Positions 16,893-26,466 are shown, counted from the stretch's first letter. The stretch: DNA of 64,000 nucleotides from Sphingobacterium sp. (GCA_031277685.1 JAITLV010000333.1:1-64000); one strand, 5' to 3'. The notes: generated by a model not told the origin, from the letters alone. Numbers and translations: made by a program.

Positions 16893-18131
16893 TTATAAAT
16901 TGGCATTCTTCAAATATTTCATAATAATAGGTGTCGCCCCAGCTTTTTGTTGCACATACTCACCCGCTGCCTTGCCTGATGCTTCTCGATTGGTTGGATT
17001 CTGCAAATACTCAAACCTGTCCATCAGCCCCTTACCATTAACGAAGGAGAAACCTCCCCCTTCCGCAATAAGATCCTTTGCTTCCTGAAATTTCTTAAAA
17101 TTAGGGCCAAATAAAACCGGTACACCATATGTTGCTGCTTCGAGTGTATTATGTATCCCCACGCCAAATCCGCCACCAATATAGGCGACCTGACCATAAC
17201 CATACAAAGAGGACAAGAGTCCAATATTGTCAATGATTAATACTTTTGCTTCCATTAAAGTTACGGAGTCATATTCCGCCATTTTTGAAAAACGAAGTGC
17301 TGCAGGCCATAGATTTAGAATGCTGACAATATGGGCTTCATTGATCTCATGTGGCGCTAAGATCAGTTTGTATCCTTGAAACCGTTGAAGCAGCTCTTTC
17401 AACAATTTTTCATCCTCTGGCCAAGTACTCCCCGCAACCATGACAAGACTTTCATCTACAAACGCTGTTATTGTCGGTATCTCTTTTCGATGCTTAGGAA
17501 GGTCAATCACACGATCAAAACGTGTATCGCCCGCCAATCCGGCGTTTCGAATCCCGTATTCCTTTAACAAGCGTACACTTTCTTCATTCTGAACAAAGAA
17601 ATAAGTCACGAAACTCAAAATATTTAGAAAAAAGGTTCCATAAGCCTGAAAGAAAATCTGTTCCGGTCTAAAAATTGCCGAAACAAGAAATAATGGAATC
17701 GACCTCCTGTGTAAACCTTCAAAATAATAATACCAATATTCATATTTTGTAAAGATTGCAAATGCCGGATTGATCAGATCCAAAAATAGCTGCGCATTAC
17801 GCGCAGTATCATAAGGTAAATAAAAAACATAATCTGCTAAATTCGTATTCTTTCTTATCTCATAACCTGAGGGAGAATAAAAAGTTACAATTATTTTATG
17901 GTCAACATATTTATTTTTTACAGCTTCCAAAACAGGTCTTCCCTGCTCAAATTCACCCAATGAAGCGAAGTGAAACCAGATATGTTTTTGGGTAGAATCA
18001 ACCGATTGTTTCATCCGTAAATACCAATCCTTCCGCCCGATTACCATAAGGCGTGCTTTGGCATGAAAAGGGGCCAAAATACGCAATAAGAGTCCATAAA
18101 GAAAGATTCCAATTGAATAAAGCAAACGCAT
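16893..18131 (-). CDS. waaA: 3-deoxy-D-manno-octulosonic acid (Kdo) transferase
   Basis: A 412-residue GT30 glycosyltransferase that adds Kdo to lipid A precursor at the inner membrane. It has an N-terminal membrane anchor (LLYSIGIFLYGLLLRIL), the acceptor-domain block WFHFASLGEFEQGRPVLEA with the catalytic Glu, IFTKYEYWYYYF, and the C-terminal donor-binding block YIGGGFGVGIHNTLEAATYGVPVLFGP. It is single and divergent from the nucleotide-sugar genes at 18198. Together with lpxA, lpxC and lpxD in this window it indicates a full lipid A-Kdo pathway. Confidence 0.93.
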   Translation of the reverse strand: MRLLYSIGIFLYGLLLRILAPFHAKARLMVIGRKDWYLRMKQSVDSTQKHIWFHFASLGEFEQGRPVLEAVKNKYVDHKIIVTFYSPSGYEIRKNTNLADYVFYLPYDTARNAQLFLDLINPAFAIFTKYEYWYYYFEGLHRRSIPLFLVSAIFRPEQIFFQAYGTFFLNILSFVTYFFVQNEESVRLLKEYGIRNAGLAGDTRFDRVIDLPKHRKEIPTITAFVDESLVMVAGSTWPEDEKLLKELLQRFQGYKLILAPHEINEAHIVSILNLWPAALRFSKMAEYDSVTLMEAKVLIIDNIGLLSSLYGYGQVAYIGGGFGVGIHNTLEAATYGVPVLFGPNFKKFQEAKDLIAEGGGFSFVNGKGLMDRFEYLQNPTNREASGKAAGEYVQQKAGATPIIMKYLKNANL

Positions 18132-18157
18132 GTTGTAAAAATAATGTTTATCTTAGT

Positions 18158-18165
18158 CAAAGATA
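18158..18165 (-). promoter_or_regulatory. candidate -7 box of waaA
   Basis: TATCTTTG on the minus strand, an exact TAnnTTTG match, 26 nt before the start codon. -33 element not obvious. Confidence 0.35.
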
Positions 18166-18197
18166 TTAAACCCATTTCATTAATAAGGAACCATTGA

Positions 18198-19190
18198 GTG
18201 GAAAATAAACATCGCAAACGGATTTTGATCACAGGGGCAGCTGGCTTCCTTGGATCCCATCTCTGCGATCGTTTTATTGCCGAAGACTACGATGTTATCG
18301 GGATGGATAATCTGATCACCGGAGACTTGCAGAATATTGCGCATTTATTCAAACTGGAGAATTTCGATTTTTACCATCACGATGTTTCAAAATTTGTACA
18401 TATCCCCGGAGATCTGGATTATATCTTACATTTCGCTTCACCTGCCAGTCCCATTGACTACCTCAAAATCCCAATTCAAACACTCAAAGTAGGCTCTTTA
18501 GGCACACATAATCTACTAGGTTTAGCAAGAGCAAAACAGGCGCGGATTTTAGTTGCATCGACCTCTGAAGTCTATGGCGACCCTTTGGTCTCGCCGCAAT
18601 CGGAAGATTATTGGGGGAATGTTAATCCTGTTGGGCCCAGAGGAGTATATGATGAAGCCAAAAGGTTTCAGGAAGCAATTACAATGGCCTACCATAATGC
18701 ACACGGTCTTGATACACGTATTGTCAGGATATTTAACACCTTTGGCTCCAGAATGCGTTTAAATGATGGCCGGGCTATCCCTACTTTTATCGCTCAGGCT
18801 ATCCGGGGCGAAGACATTACCATCTTTGGTGATGGTTCACAAACTCGGTCATTCTGTTATATCGATGATCAAATCGAAGGTATTTACAACCTGTTGCATT
18901 CCACTTGTGTACAACCGATAAATATCGGCAACCCTGATGAAATATCGCTATTACAGCTTGCACAGGAGATTGTTGAACTAACAGGCAGTTCAAGTAAAAT
19001 CAGCCACAGGCCATTACCTATTGACGATCCAAAACAACGTAAACCGGATATCAGTATGGCCAAGGCAACATTGAATTGGCAGCCTAAAATAGAACGGAAA
19101 TTAGGCCTACAAAAAACCATAGATTTTTACAGAAAGGTTCCTTTGGAAACTTTATCACATAAAGACTTTACTTACTATAATCAAAAATAA
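18198..19190 (+). CDS. UDP-glucuronate decarboxylase (UDP-xylose synthase) family
   Basis: A 330-residue extended SDR enzyme. It has the NAD motif TGAAGFLGSHLCDRF (about 13-27), the Ser-Tyr-Lys site (STSEVYGDP; VYDEAKRFQEA with Tyr and Lys) and the family block RIFNTFGSRMRLNDGRAIPTF. These fit UDP-glucuronate decarboxylase, which makes UDP-xylose. The start is GTG at 18198, with AAGGAA ten bases upstream as a plausible ribosome site. Its stop overlaps the galE start (TAATG), so both are one operon supplying activated sugars for surface glycans. Confidence 0.85.
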   Translation: MENKHRKRILITGAAGFLGSHLCDRFIAEDYDVIGMDNLITGDLQNIAHLFKLENFDFYHHDVSKFVHIPGDLDYILHFASPASPIDYLKIPIQTLKVGSLGTHNLLGLARAKQARILVASTSEVYGDPLVSPQSEDYWGNVNPVGPRGVYDEAKRFQEAITMAYHNAHGLDTRIVRIFNTFGSRMRLNDGRAIPTFIAQAIRGEDITIFGDGSQTRSFCYIDDQIEGIYNLLHSTCVQPINIGNPDEISLLQLAQEIVELTGSSSKISHRPLPIDDPKQRKPDISMAKATLNWQPKIERKLGLQKTIDFYRKVPLETLSHKDFTYYNQK

Positions 19191-20221
19191 TGAACAAAAA
19201 AATATTAGTCACAGGCGGAACAGGCTATATTGGTTCTCACACAGTTGTTGAACTACATTTGGCAGGATATACTCCTGTAATCGTTGATGATCTTTCCAAT
19301 TCGAATATCAAGATATTAGATCAGATCGAGAAGATCATCGGAATTAAACCTGAATTTCACCAATTCGATCTTTGCGATACCGATAAAGTCAATGAATTTG
19401 TGAAAAACAACGCTGATATTTCAGGCATCATTCATTTCGCGGCCTCAAAAGCTGTAGGAGAGTCGGTTCAAAACCCCTTGAAATATTATCACAATAATTT
19501 CTTCTCCTTGATTAACCTTCTGGAGTCCTACCGTGAGAAGCCAATCAACTTTGTCTTCTCTTCAAGTTGTACTGTATATGGTGAGCCAGACACACTCCCT
19601 GTCAATGAAAGTGCGCCTGTCAAAAAAGCGACATCTCCTTATGGCAACACCAAACAAATTGCTGAGGAGATTCTCGAAGAGACAGCGACAGCATACAGTA
19701 ATTATAACATTATCGCGCTACGTTACTTCAACCCAGTTGGTGCCCATGAGTCAGCATTGATAGGCGAATTGCCAAACGGTGTACCTCAAAACTTACTACC
19801 TTTCATTACACAGACTGCGATCGGTAAAAGAGAGAAACTAACCGTATTTGGTGACGATTATGACACCCCTGATGGTTCTTGTGTCCGTGATTATATCCAT
19901 GTGGTGGATTTAGCCAAAGCACACGTTGCTGCAGTCAAATTATTGGAAAAAGGAAATCCTAACGGTAAATACGATGTTTTCAATGTCGGTACCGGCAATG
20001 GCTATTCAGTACTTGAAGCCATCAAAGCTTTTGAAAAAGCCTCTGGTCAAAAACTAAACTATGAAATTGGCCCACGTCGGGATGGTGATATCATTAAGGT
20101 GTACGGTGACGTAACCAAATCAGCAGAACAGTTACAGTGGAAAGCCGCATTAGGCATCGATGAAATGATGGCCTCAGCCTGGGCATGGGAAAAAAATCTA
20201 AAAGAAAATCCTTTGGATTAA
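19190..20221 (+). CDS. galE: UDP-glucose 4-epimerase
   Basis: A 343-residue SDR enzyme that interconverts UDP-glucose and UDP-galactose. The NAD motif is TGGTGYIGSHT at 8-18, the catalytic block is SSSCTVYGEP and SPYGNTKQIAEEIL, and the GalE signatures RYFNPVGAHESALIGE and YDTPDGSCVRDYIHVVDLAKAH are present. It overlaps the preceding UDP-sugar gene by 1 nt and ends in a strong hairpin. Confidence 0.93.
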   Translation: MNKKILVTGGTGYIGSHTVVELHLAGYTPVIVDDLSNSNIKILDQIEKIIGIKPEFHQFDLCDTDKVNEFVKNNADISGIIHFAASKAVGESVQNPLKYYHNNFFSLINLLESYREKPINFVFSSSCTVYGEPDTLPVNESAPVKKATSPYGNTKQIAEEILEETATAYSNYNIIALRYFNPVGAHESALIGELPNGVPQNLLPFITQTAIGKREKLTVFGDDYDTPDGSCVRDYIHVVDLAKAHVAAVKLLEKGNPNGKYDVFNVGTGNGYSVLEAIKAFEKASGQKLNYEIGPRRDGDIIKVYGDVTKSAEQLQWKAALGIDEMMASAWAWEKNLKENPLD

Positions 20222-20226
20222 GGAAT

Positions 20227-20268
20227 AATATCATCCGCAACAAATGATAATCTGTTGCGGATGATATT
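20227..20268 (+). terminator. terminator of the galE operon
   Basis: Perfect 16-bp stem (AATATCATCCGCAACA at 20227-20242, complement at 20253-20268) with a 10-nt loop. The 3' flank is only weakly T-rich. It may also act for the regulator gene that ends at 20312 on the other strand. Confidence 0.75.
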
Positions 20269-20311
20269 ACCAAATATCCTATCCACCACACCCGATCAAG
20301 AAATAACTCGT

Positions 20312-22054
20312 CTAAACAAGCTCTTTATCCGAAATATATTCCATCAATATTCCGGCTTGTCCACCAAGTTTCTTTTTCAGCCGTTGCATTGATTTTTTAA
20401 CGGCGTCTTGGGTAACGCCTAAGACATTTGCAACTTCTCTATTGTTAAGCCCCATTTTCATAAGCACAATAACCCGCAGATTAGACTCGGTAATATCGGG
20501 AAACTTGGAATGAATATCTTGTAGTAAGTTGGGAAATTCCCTGCCAAGCAAAAGTTTAAATTCTTGCCATTTCTCATCTGTTATAAGATGAGACTGTAAA
20601 AGTGTTTTAAGCTCATCGCGGTCTTTGGCACTTGTTTCCCCCATTTCGTCAAGCATAGAAGTTAGTAGATTGATCTGCTCGTTATTCCGCTTGAGATAGA
20701 CCATATACTCTTCAATTTGGCTTTTGGAACTTACCAGTTCCTTATCCAATTCTGCTTTGGTATATTTTAGATTCAGCAACTGATATTCATATTCGCGCAT
20801 ACGTTTTCTTGAACGATAACGAAAAGCGTTATAAATAAAGAAGAATAATACCAATACAAATAAGCTTAATATGACCCATAGCCTCTTTTCGACCTGTTTC
20901 TTCTTAATCAACGCTTGCGCCAAAGACAACTTGTCCGCATATTTTTGTTTATCAGCCATAAATTTCAGCTGTGACAAAACAGGATCCCCGTCCAGAAACC
21001 GTAGTGAATCCTGAAGACGTTCGATCCGGCGGCGTGCGTTTAGTTCTTGTTGCACATCATGGTTTCGCAGCGCCAAATTCAGTTTATGCCCCTCTAACTC
21101 AAGTATTGTCTTCTTATCATCAGCTATCTCCAGGAGACGTTCTGTTTCGTTAATCATCTGGCGAACCTCACGATCTTTCCCCATAGAAATACACAGGTGA
21201 ATCCGCATCATTAAAGCGAAAATCGTATTTTTATCATCACCTAAAGATCTTGAAATTGCTAGATCGCTATCTAAAAGAGATAAAGCCTTTTGATAATCTT
21301 TCAATCCCTCATAAATTCGCGCCTGATTTCCCAACACCTTCGCATAACGAAGAGAATCTCTCTCTGAAAGCGCAAGCATCTGAGCAAGCTCAAAATTTTT
21401 CATTGCCTGTGTGGTATCTCCCCCACTTTTCAAGGTCAACAGTCCTAAATTGTCCAAAATCTCCGCTTTCAATCTCGCTGAAATTCCCTCCTGTTGCTGC
21501 CCCAGCTCCAAATACTTAATTCCTGAGCGGTAATCACCTAAAGTTCCAAAGAAATAGCCAAGCTTTTTGTAAGTCTGTGTCAGATCCAACACCAGATCCT
21601 TTGGTATATCCTCTAACCCCTTCTCTCCCTCCAATAGTAAAGGAAGTGCTTCTGAGGCCTTTAAGCATCTATACAGATAAAACCCGTACATCACCTTCAC
21701 CCAAGCCTTGACATTTTGATAATTATATTCTTTTTCGAGATCAAGAGCCTTTAAATAGTATTTGTCACTGAAGCTATTCCTCACCCCTTCTGTATCAAAA
21801 GATTGATCAGCAAGCAAACAATAATAGATCGCAAGCAATGCATTGTCATTTTTTCGAATGGCCTGGTTAAAATAGAGCGTTAAATAACTGCTTAATGCAG
21901 AACTCGACGTTCGATGCTTCTGGGATTCCTGAATAATGGTTTCGTAGAAATTCTTTTCTTCGGAAGAGGAATTGGCATCCATCATATCCATTCCAAAGAC
22001 AGCTCGGCAGGGAATTATTATTATAAAAAAAAGTATAAGAAAAAATTTCAGCAT
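20312..22054 (-). CDS. TPR-transmembrane-HTH regulator
   Basis: A protein of about 580 residues. After a signal peptide or anchor (MLKFFLILFFIIIIPCRA) there are several TPR-like helical repeats (about 60-340), one membrane segment (LWVILSLFVLVLFFFIYNAF), a coiled-coil stretch, and a C-terminal LuxR-like helix-turn-helix (ESNLRVIVLMKMGLNNREVANVLG, VKKSMQRLKKKL). Such proteins in Bacteroidota are thought to sense in the periplasm and bind DNA in the cytoplasm. An upstream GTG at 22078 is possible; I prefer the ATG at 22054. Target genes unknown. Confidence 0.8.
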   Translation of the reverse strand: MLKFFLILFFIIIIPCRAVFGMDMMDANSSSEEKNFYETIIQESQKHRTSSSALSSYLTLYFNQAIRKNDNALLAIYYCLLADQSFDTEGVRNSFSDKYYLKALDLEKEYNYQNVKAWVKVMYGFYLYRCLKASEALPLLLEGEKGLEDIPKDLVLDLTQTYKKLGYFFGTLGDYRSGIKYLELGQQQEGISARLKAEILDNLGLLTLKSGGDTTQAMKNFELAQMLALSERDSLRYAKVLGNQARIYEGLKDYQKALSLLDSDLAISRSLGDDKNTIFALMMRIHLCISMGKDREVRQMINETERLLEIADDKKTILELEGHKLNLALRNHDVQQELNARRRIERLQDSLRFLDGDPVLSQLKFMADKQKYADKLSLAQALIKKKQVEKRLWVILSLFVLVLFFFIYNAFRYRSRKRMREYEYQLLNLKYTKAELDKELVSSKSQIEEYMVYLKRNNEQINLLTSMLDEMGETSAKDRDELKTLLQSHLITDEKWQEFKLLLGREFPNLLQDIHSKFPDITESNLRVIVLMKMGLNNREVANVLGVTQDAVKKSMQRLKKKLGGQAGILMEYISDKELV

Positions 22055-22156
22055 AGCGGCATAGATGTAGAATTTCACATTAAAAATAAAAAATAATTTT
22101 AATTAAATCGTCATGCACTAAAATCCGTAACAAATAAAAAGAAAATGGACTCTTAC

Positions 22157-22756
22157 CTAAAAAGAGGCATTACACGCATGGCGGTCAAAACAATAAATAC
22201 GGTGGGGTGTGATCGCTTTAGTCAATACGATATCATGTTCATTACGATCAAAGATTTTCTCAATCGGATCAAAAAAAGACAAACCGACACGTTGCGCATT
22301 TTTAGCACAACATGCAAAAAAACGATCATAAAATCCTTTTCCATATCCAACCCGATGCCCGTCATGATCAAAGAGCAGTAAAGGAACGAGGATAAAATCA
22401 ATAATTGCGGCCGATACTTCTTCCCCTGCAACAGGCTCTGGAATTCCCCATTCATTCGTTTCAAAAACTGTTTGCTGATCAAGAATATAATGTTGCATTG
22501 TATAATCAACAAAGTTTGAGCGGGATACAACCAAGACAATCGTTGGAAAAACTTCCTTCACATAGCTTATAATGGCGTAGGTATCTGGTTCATGATATTT
22601 TTCAATAGGAAGAAAAATATGCATAAACCGAACTTTGGTCAGATCTAATTTTTGAAATTGCAACATTAATCCATGATTAAGACTATCCTCTTCCTCTTTG
22701 GAAAGCTGGCATCTTTTCATCTTAAATTCCTGTCTTAATTCCTTTTTTGATTTCAT
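22157..22756 (-). CDS. 5-formyltetrahydrofolate cyclo-ligase
   Basis: A 199-residue cytoplasmic enzyme that turns 5-formyl-THF into 5,10-methenyl-THF with ATP. It has the N-terminal basic helix (KKELRQEFKMKRCQLSKEE), the substrate loop IFLPIEKYHEPDT, NEWGIPEP, and the family signature DFILVPLLLFDHDGHRVGYGKGFYDRFFA (in two parts). Single gene downstream of the efp operon terminator. ATG at 22756 is the natural start. Confidence 0.92.
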   Translation of the reverse strand: MKSKKELRQEFKMKRCQLSKEEEDSLNHGLMLQFQKLDLTKVRFMHIFLPIEKYHEPDTYAIISYVKEVFPTIVLVVSRSNFVDYTMQHYILDQQTVFETNEWGIPEPVAGEEVSAAIIDFILVPLLLFDHDGHRVGYGKGFYDRFFACCAKNAQRVGLSFFDPIEKIFDRNEHDIVLTKAITPHRIYCFDRHACNASF

Positions 22757-22857
22757 GCTTAAATATAATTCTTTTATTTCAGCATTCAGATGATGGCAAG
22801 TTCATAAAAGAATAATATCTCTATAGAACGTGAAATTCCAAATCGACAGAATCAGAC

Positions 22858-22894
22858 AAAAAAAACGGCCTTGTAGCGAGCGCTATCAAGACCG
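22858..22894 (-). terminator. terminator of the lpx-efp operon
   Basis: On the minus strand, stem CGGTCTTG-A-TAGC / GCTACAAGGCCG with one bulge and one G-U pair, followed by T8. Confidence 0.85.
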
Positions 22895-22923
22895 AATAAT
22901 CAACCTAAACCTAAATTCTTATA

Positions 22924-23484
22924 TTACTTTACGCGTTCGATATAATTACCTGACTGCGTATCGACTCTAACTTTCTCTCCTTGATTAATGAATAGCGGTA
23001 CCATGATCTCTACTCCTGTTTCTACTGTTGCTTTTTTCAATGCATTTGTAGAAGTATCGCCCTTCACAGCTGGCTCCGTATATGTAATTTCCAATTCAAC
23101 ACTCTTTGGTGCTTCTGCCATAATCGGTTCGTCACTTTCAAAAGCAATAATAACAGTCATTCCCTCTTTCAAGAAACGTGCTGAATCGCCAAATAAAAAT
23201 TTGGGAATATTAAATTGCTCGTATGTATTATTGTCCATTACAACGAAGAAGTCACCATCTTCGTATAAATATTGATAATCGCTAGTCTCAACACGTGCAA
23301 TCTCAACACTCTCATCAACTCTAAAACGATATTCAACTAATTTACCAGTCTTCACATTACGCATTCTTGCTTGATAGAAAGCGCGTAAATTACCCGGTGT
23401 ACGGTGTATATATTCTTCTACAGAGACTAACTCTCCATTAAATCTTAAAATATTTCCTGATTTTACCTCTGATGCCTTAGCCAT
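22924..23484 (-). CDS. efp: translation elongation factor P, Asn at the loop tip
   Basis: A 186-residue EF-P with three domains; the OB-fold signatures FLFGDSARFLKEGMTV, SVELEITYTEPAVKGDT and VPLFINQGEKVRVDTQSGNYIERVK (in parts) are clear. EF-P frees ribosomes stalled at polyproline. In the domain I loop, the usual PGKG with its modified Lys is here PGNL (N32), and the loop is two residues longer than in E. coli (EYIHRTPGNLRAF). Modification by the beta-lysyl route is therefore not possible at this site. It is last in the lpx operon, 84 bp after the ABC gene, and followed by a terminator. Confidence 0.93.
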   Translation of the reverse strand: MAKASEVKSGNILRFNGELVSVEEYIHRTPGNLRAFYQARMRNVKTGKLVEYRFRVDESVEIARVETSDYQYLYEDGDFFVVMDNNTYEQFNIPKFLFGDSARFLKEGMTVIIAFESDEPIMAEAPKSVELEITYTEPAVKGDTSTNALKKATVETGVEIMVPLFINQGEKVRVDTQSGNYIERVK

Positions 23485-23568
23485 TCTTTGAATTGAACTT
23501 TAAACGGTTATCTCATTATTGAGTCGTCAAAAATACAAAAACTAATTGTTTTATTAAAATTTCATTCG

Positions 23569-24192
23569 CTACTTTTTAAAGTCAACGATAGAAATAGTTT
23601 CATCACAGAATTCGTATTCTTTCTTTTGATTTGAACAAATAATAAACAATCTAAAATCTAGTTTGGTACGATCTATTAAATTTAAATACCATTCCTCTCC
23701 AGCACTATCCAGATTGCTTGTTGGCTCGTCCAACAACACCAGACTGGAATTGGAGCAGCAGGCTAAAACCAACTTGACCCGTTGGCGCATACCGGATGAA
23801 AAGTGTTTTATTTGTTTATCTAGGGCATTTTCCAACCCTAACAAATTCAAAACGCTCGTTTTATCAAAACCTTGAAGATAACTCTTAAATTGAAAATGAA
23901 AATCGAACAATTCACGCAAAGTAAATTCTTCGATTAACTCGATATAAGGGGCAGCGATAGATAGCTGTTGGTAGACCTGATCGATAGCTATATTGTATTC
24001 TCCATTGCTGTAAATTAATTCGCCTTGCGAAGGCGATAAACTCCCAGACAGAACCTTCAATAAAGTAGATTTTCCAGATCCATTTTGCCCTAGAACAGCA
24101 TAACTCTTTCCGGATTCAAAACGATAATCAATATGCCTGAAAATCCATTCACTGTTATATCTTCGACCAATATCCTTTAATGTTATTTCCAA
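23569..24192 (-). CDS. ABC transporter ATP-binding subunit
   Basis: A 207-residue ATPase with Walker A (GQNGSGKSTLLKVL at about 34-47), Q-loop region (DQVYQQLS), signature FSSGMRQR, and Walker B with D-loop (LVLLDEPTSNLDSAG). The switch His that normally follows is replaced: the segment reads LFIICSNQKKEYEFCDE, with Asn at that place. No permease is next to it. The start is TTG at 24192, giving MEITLKDIG; I see no better start. It lies between lpxA and efp in one operon, so a role in envelope transport is possible but not shown. Confidence 0.82.
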   Translation of the reverse strand: MEITLKDIGRRYNSEWIFRHIDYRFESGKSYAVLGQNGSGKSTLLKVLSGSLSPSQGELIYSNGEYNIAIDQVYQQLSIAAPYIELIEEFTLRELFDFHFQFKSYLQGFDKTSVLNLLGLENALDKQIKHFSSGMRQRVKLVLACCSNSSLVLLDEPTSNLDSAGEEWYLNLIDRTKLDFRLFIICSNQKKEYEFCDETISIVDFKK

Positions 24193-24219
24193 AGCGATAA
24201 GATTCGATAATGCGATTGA

Positions 24220-25008
24220 TTACATTGCTCTATTATTGAATCCCTTCATGATACCCCTACCAGAATTACGAATGAAATCTAAAATTTCATCACGAATCTC
24301 CGTCGCCTGATATTCAGCTTCAATAATTTCTATTGCCTTAGCTAAATTCCGGTTCTGAACAAATAGAATGCGGTACAGATTTTGGATTTCGGCAATTTGC
24401 TCCTCCGAAAAGCCCCTTCTACGTAATCCCACAGAATTAATTCCGGCATATGAAATTGGCTCACGGGCGGCTTTTACAAATGGGGGAATATCTTTACGAA
24501 CTAAAGATCCACCAGTGATAAATGCATGCGAACCAATTTTCACAAATTGATGCACGGCCACCATTCCCGCTAAAACCACGTAATCACCCACGGTGATATG
24601 TCCAGCTAAGGTACTATTATTCGAAAAAACACAATTGTCACCCACTTCGCAATCATGTGCTACGTGACTATATGCTTGAATCAAACAGTTTTTTCCTATG
24701 ACAGTCTTAAATCTATCTTTAGTACCTCTATTGATTGTTACGCATTCACGAATCGTTGTGTTATCACCAATTTCTGCTGTGGTAATCTCGCCATCAAATT
24801 TTAGGTCTTGAGGCTCTCCAGAAATTACGGCACCGGGATATATCTTACAGTTCTTTCCAATTCGAGCTCCATCCATAATGGTCACATTTGAGCCAATCCA
24901 AGTCCCCTCTCCAATGACAACGTCTTTGTAAATGGTTACAAATGGTTCAATGACCACATTTTTAGCAATTTTTGCTTCTGGATGAATATAAGCTAATGGC
25001 TGTATCAT
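24220..25008 (-). CDS. lpxA: acyl-ACP--UDP-GlcNAc O-acyltransferase
   Basis: First enzyme of lipid A synthesis; 262 residues. It is a left-handed beta-helix of hexapeptide repeats (for example VVIEPFVTIYKDVVIGEGTWIG) with the catalytic His in AYSHVAHDCEVGDN and the LpxA block AGINSVGLRRRGFS, then a helical C-terminal tail. It follows lpxC-fabZ by 10 bp and precedes the ABC gene by 27 bp. Confidence 0.96.
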   Translation of the reverse strand: MIQPLAYIHPEAKIAKNVVIEPFVTIYKDVVIGEGTWIGSNVTIMDGARIGKNCKIYPGAVISGEPQDLKFDGEITTAEIGDNTTIRECVTINRGTKDRFKTVIGKNCLIQAYSHVAHDCEVGDNCVFSNNSTLAGHITVGDYVVLAGMVAVHQFVKIGSHAFITGGSLVRKDIPPFVKAAREPISYAGINSVGLRRRGFSEEQIAEIQNLYRILFVQNRNLAKAIEIIEAEYQATEIRDEILDFIRNSGRGIMKGFNNRAM

Positions 25009-25018
25009 CTATACTTCT

Positions 25019-26419
25019 TTAGTTGTTATTTACTCTTACGATCTGTGCCATAAGCTCGGCTTCACAGACAATTTTCTCTCCCACCATGGCCACACCTTTC
25101 ATTTTAGCTATACCTCTCCGGATCGGTTCCATTAAATCACATCTAAAAATAACAGAGTCCCCAGGTGTAACCTGCGCTTTAAAACGTGCATTCTCAATTT
25201 TGAGAAATAATGTTAACCAGTTTTCAGGATCTGGTACAGTCTTCAGCACAAGGATACCACCAGTCTGCGCCATCGCTTCTACTTGCAATACTCCCGGAAA
25301 TAATGGTGCTCCCGGAAAATGTCCCATAAATAAATCTTCATTCATGGTTACATTCTTTAATCCTACAACATGTGTCTCGGTTAACTCCAAAATTTTATCG
25401 ACCATAAGCATCGGTTGACGATGTGGAAGAATTTTCATGATCTCCACAGTATCATATAATGCAGGCATATTTGGATCGTAAACTTTTATTTTTTTACGTG
25501 TTTTATCTTTCTTAATCTGCTCTTTGATTTTCTTTGCAAAGGCGACATTTGCAGCATGGCCAGGACGAGCAGCCATAATATGGCCTTTCAATGGTCTCCC
25601 TACAAGCGCTAAATCACCAACCATATCCAATAGTTTATGTCTAGCCGGCTCATTCTGATGACGTAGCTGATTATTATTTAAGATACCCTCTTTTGCTACA
25701 GCAACAGTCTCTTTATGAAAGAGATGCGCAAGTTTCTGTAATTCCTCAGGAGAAGTTTCCTTATCAACAATAACAATCGCATTGCTTAGATCCCCACCTT
25801 TGATGAGTCCATGATCGACCAGCATCTCCAATTCGTGTAGAAAACAAAATGTACGAGAAGAAGCTATCTCTGCTTTAAAATCTTCAATTGAAGTAATCGC
25901 AGCATGTTGACTACCTAAAACAGGCGAGTTAAAATCAATCATACAAGTCAACCGGTAATCATCCATAGGCATTCCCAAGATCTCAACTTTACGATCTGGC
26001 TCTGCATAGTGGATATTATTGGATATCTCATAATAATCTCTGTCCGCATCCTGTTCTTCAAACCCCGCTTCTTCTAACAACTTCACAAAAATTGCAGCAC
26101 TTCCGTCCAATATTGGAATCTCAGGACCATCTATATCAATCAGTACATTGTCGATTTGAAGACCAATTAATGATGCCATTAAGTGTTCAATTGTACTAAC
26201 ACTTGCTCCATTTTGAGAAATAGTGGTTCCTCTGGAAGTGTCTGTGACATTATCTGCATCAACCAAAATCTCAGGTTGACCGTCTAAATCTACACGTCTG
26301 AACTTAAACCAGTGATTTTCCGGAGCCGGTTTAATCTTCATTGATACGATTTTTCCCGTATGAAGACCTACCCCCGAAATTTCAACCTCGTTTTTGATGG
26401 TTCTCTGTTTCACATTCAT
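25019..26419 (-). CDS. lpxC: bifunctional LpxC deacetylase / FabZ dehydratase
   Basis: A fusion of about 466 residues. The N-terminal 300 residues are LpxC, the zinc deacetylase of lipid A synthesis, with zinc ligands in TIEHLMASL and RHKLLDMVGDL and the base in GHIMAARPGHAANV. The C-terminal 150 residues are FabZ, the 3-hydroxyacyl-ACP dehydratase, with catalytic His and Glu in FMGHFPGAPLFPGVLQVEAM. The fusion is normal for Bacteroidota and couples fatty-acid and lipid A supply. I prefer the ATG at 26419 (MNVKQRTI); one at 26431 is also in frame. Confidence 0.96.
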   Translation of the reverse strand: MNVKQRTIKNEVEISGVGLHTGKIVSMKIKPAPENHWFKFRRVDLDGQPEILVDADNVTDTSRGTTISQNGASVSTIEHLMASLIGLQIDNVLIDIDGPEIPILDGSAAIFVKLLEEAGFEEQDADRDYYEISNNIHYAEPDRKVEILGMPMDDYRLTCMIDFNSPVLGSQHAAITSIEDFKAEIASSRTFCFLHELEMLVDHGLIKGGDLSNAIVIVDKETSPEELQKLAHLFHKETVAVAKEGILNNNQLRHQNEPARHKLLDMVGDLALVGRPLKGHIMAARPGHAANVAFAKKIKEQIKKDKTRKKIKVYDPNMPALYDTVEIMKILPHRQPMLMVDKILELTETHVVGLKNVTMNEDLFMGHFPGAPLFPGVLQVEAMAQTGGILVLKTVPDPENWLTLFLKIENARFKAQVTPGDSVIFRCDLMEPIRRGIAKMKGVAMVGEKIVCEAELMAQIVRVNNN

Positions 26420-26466
26420 TTCTAATAACATATTTTTAAATCAAAACTTCTTTTGACGAAAAAAGA

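Noticed and set aside
25023..25418. 131-codon open frame on the plus strand
   Set aside because: Antisense to the FabZ part of lpxC-fabZ; explained by codon bias of the real gene.
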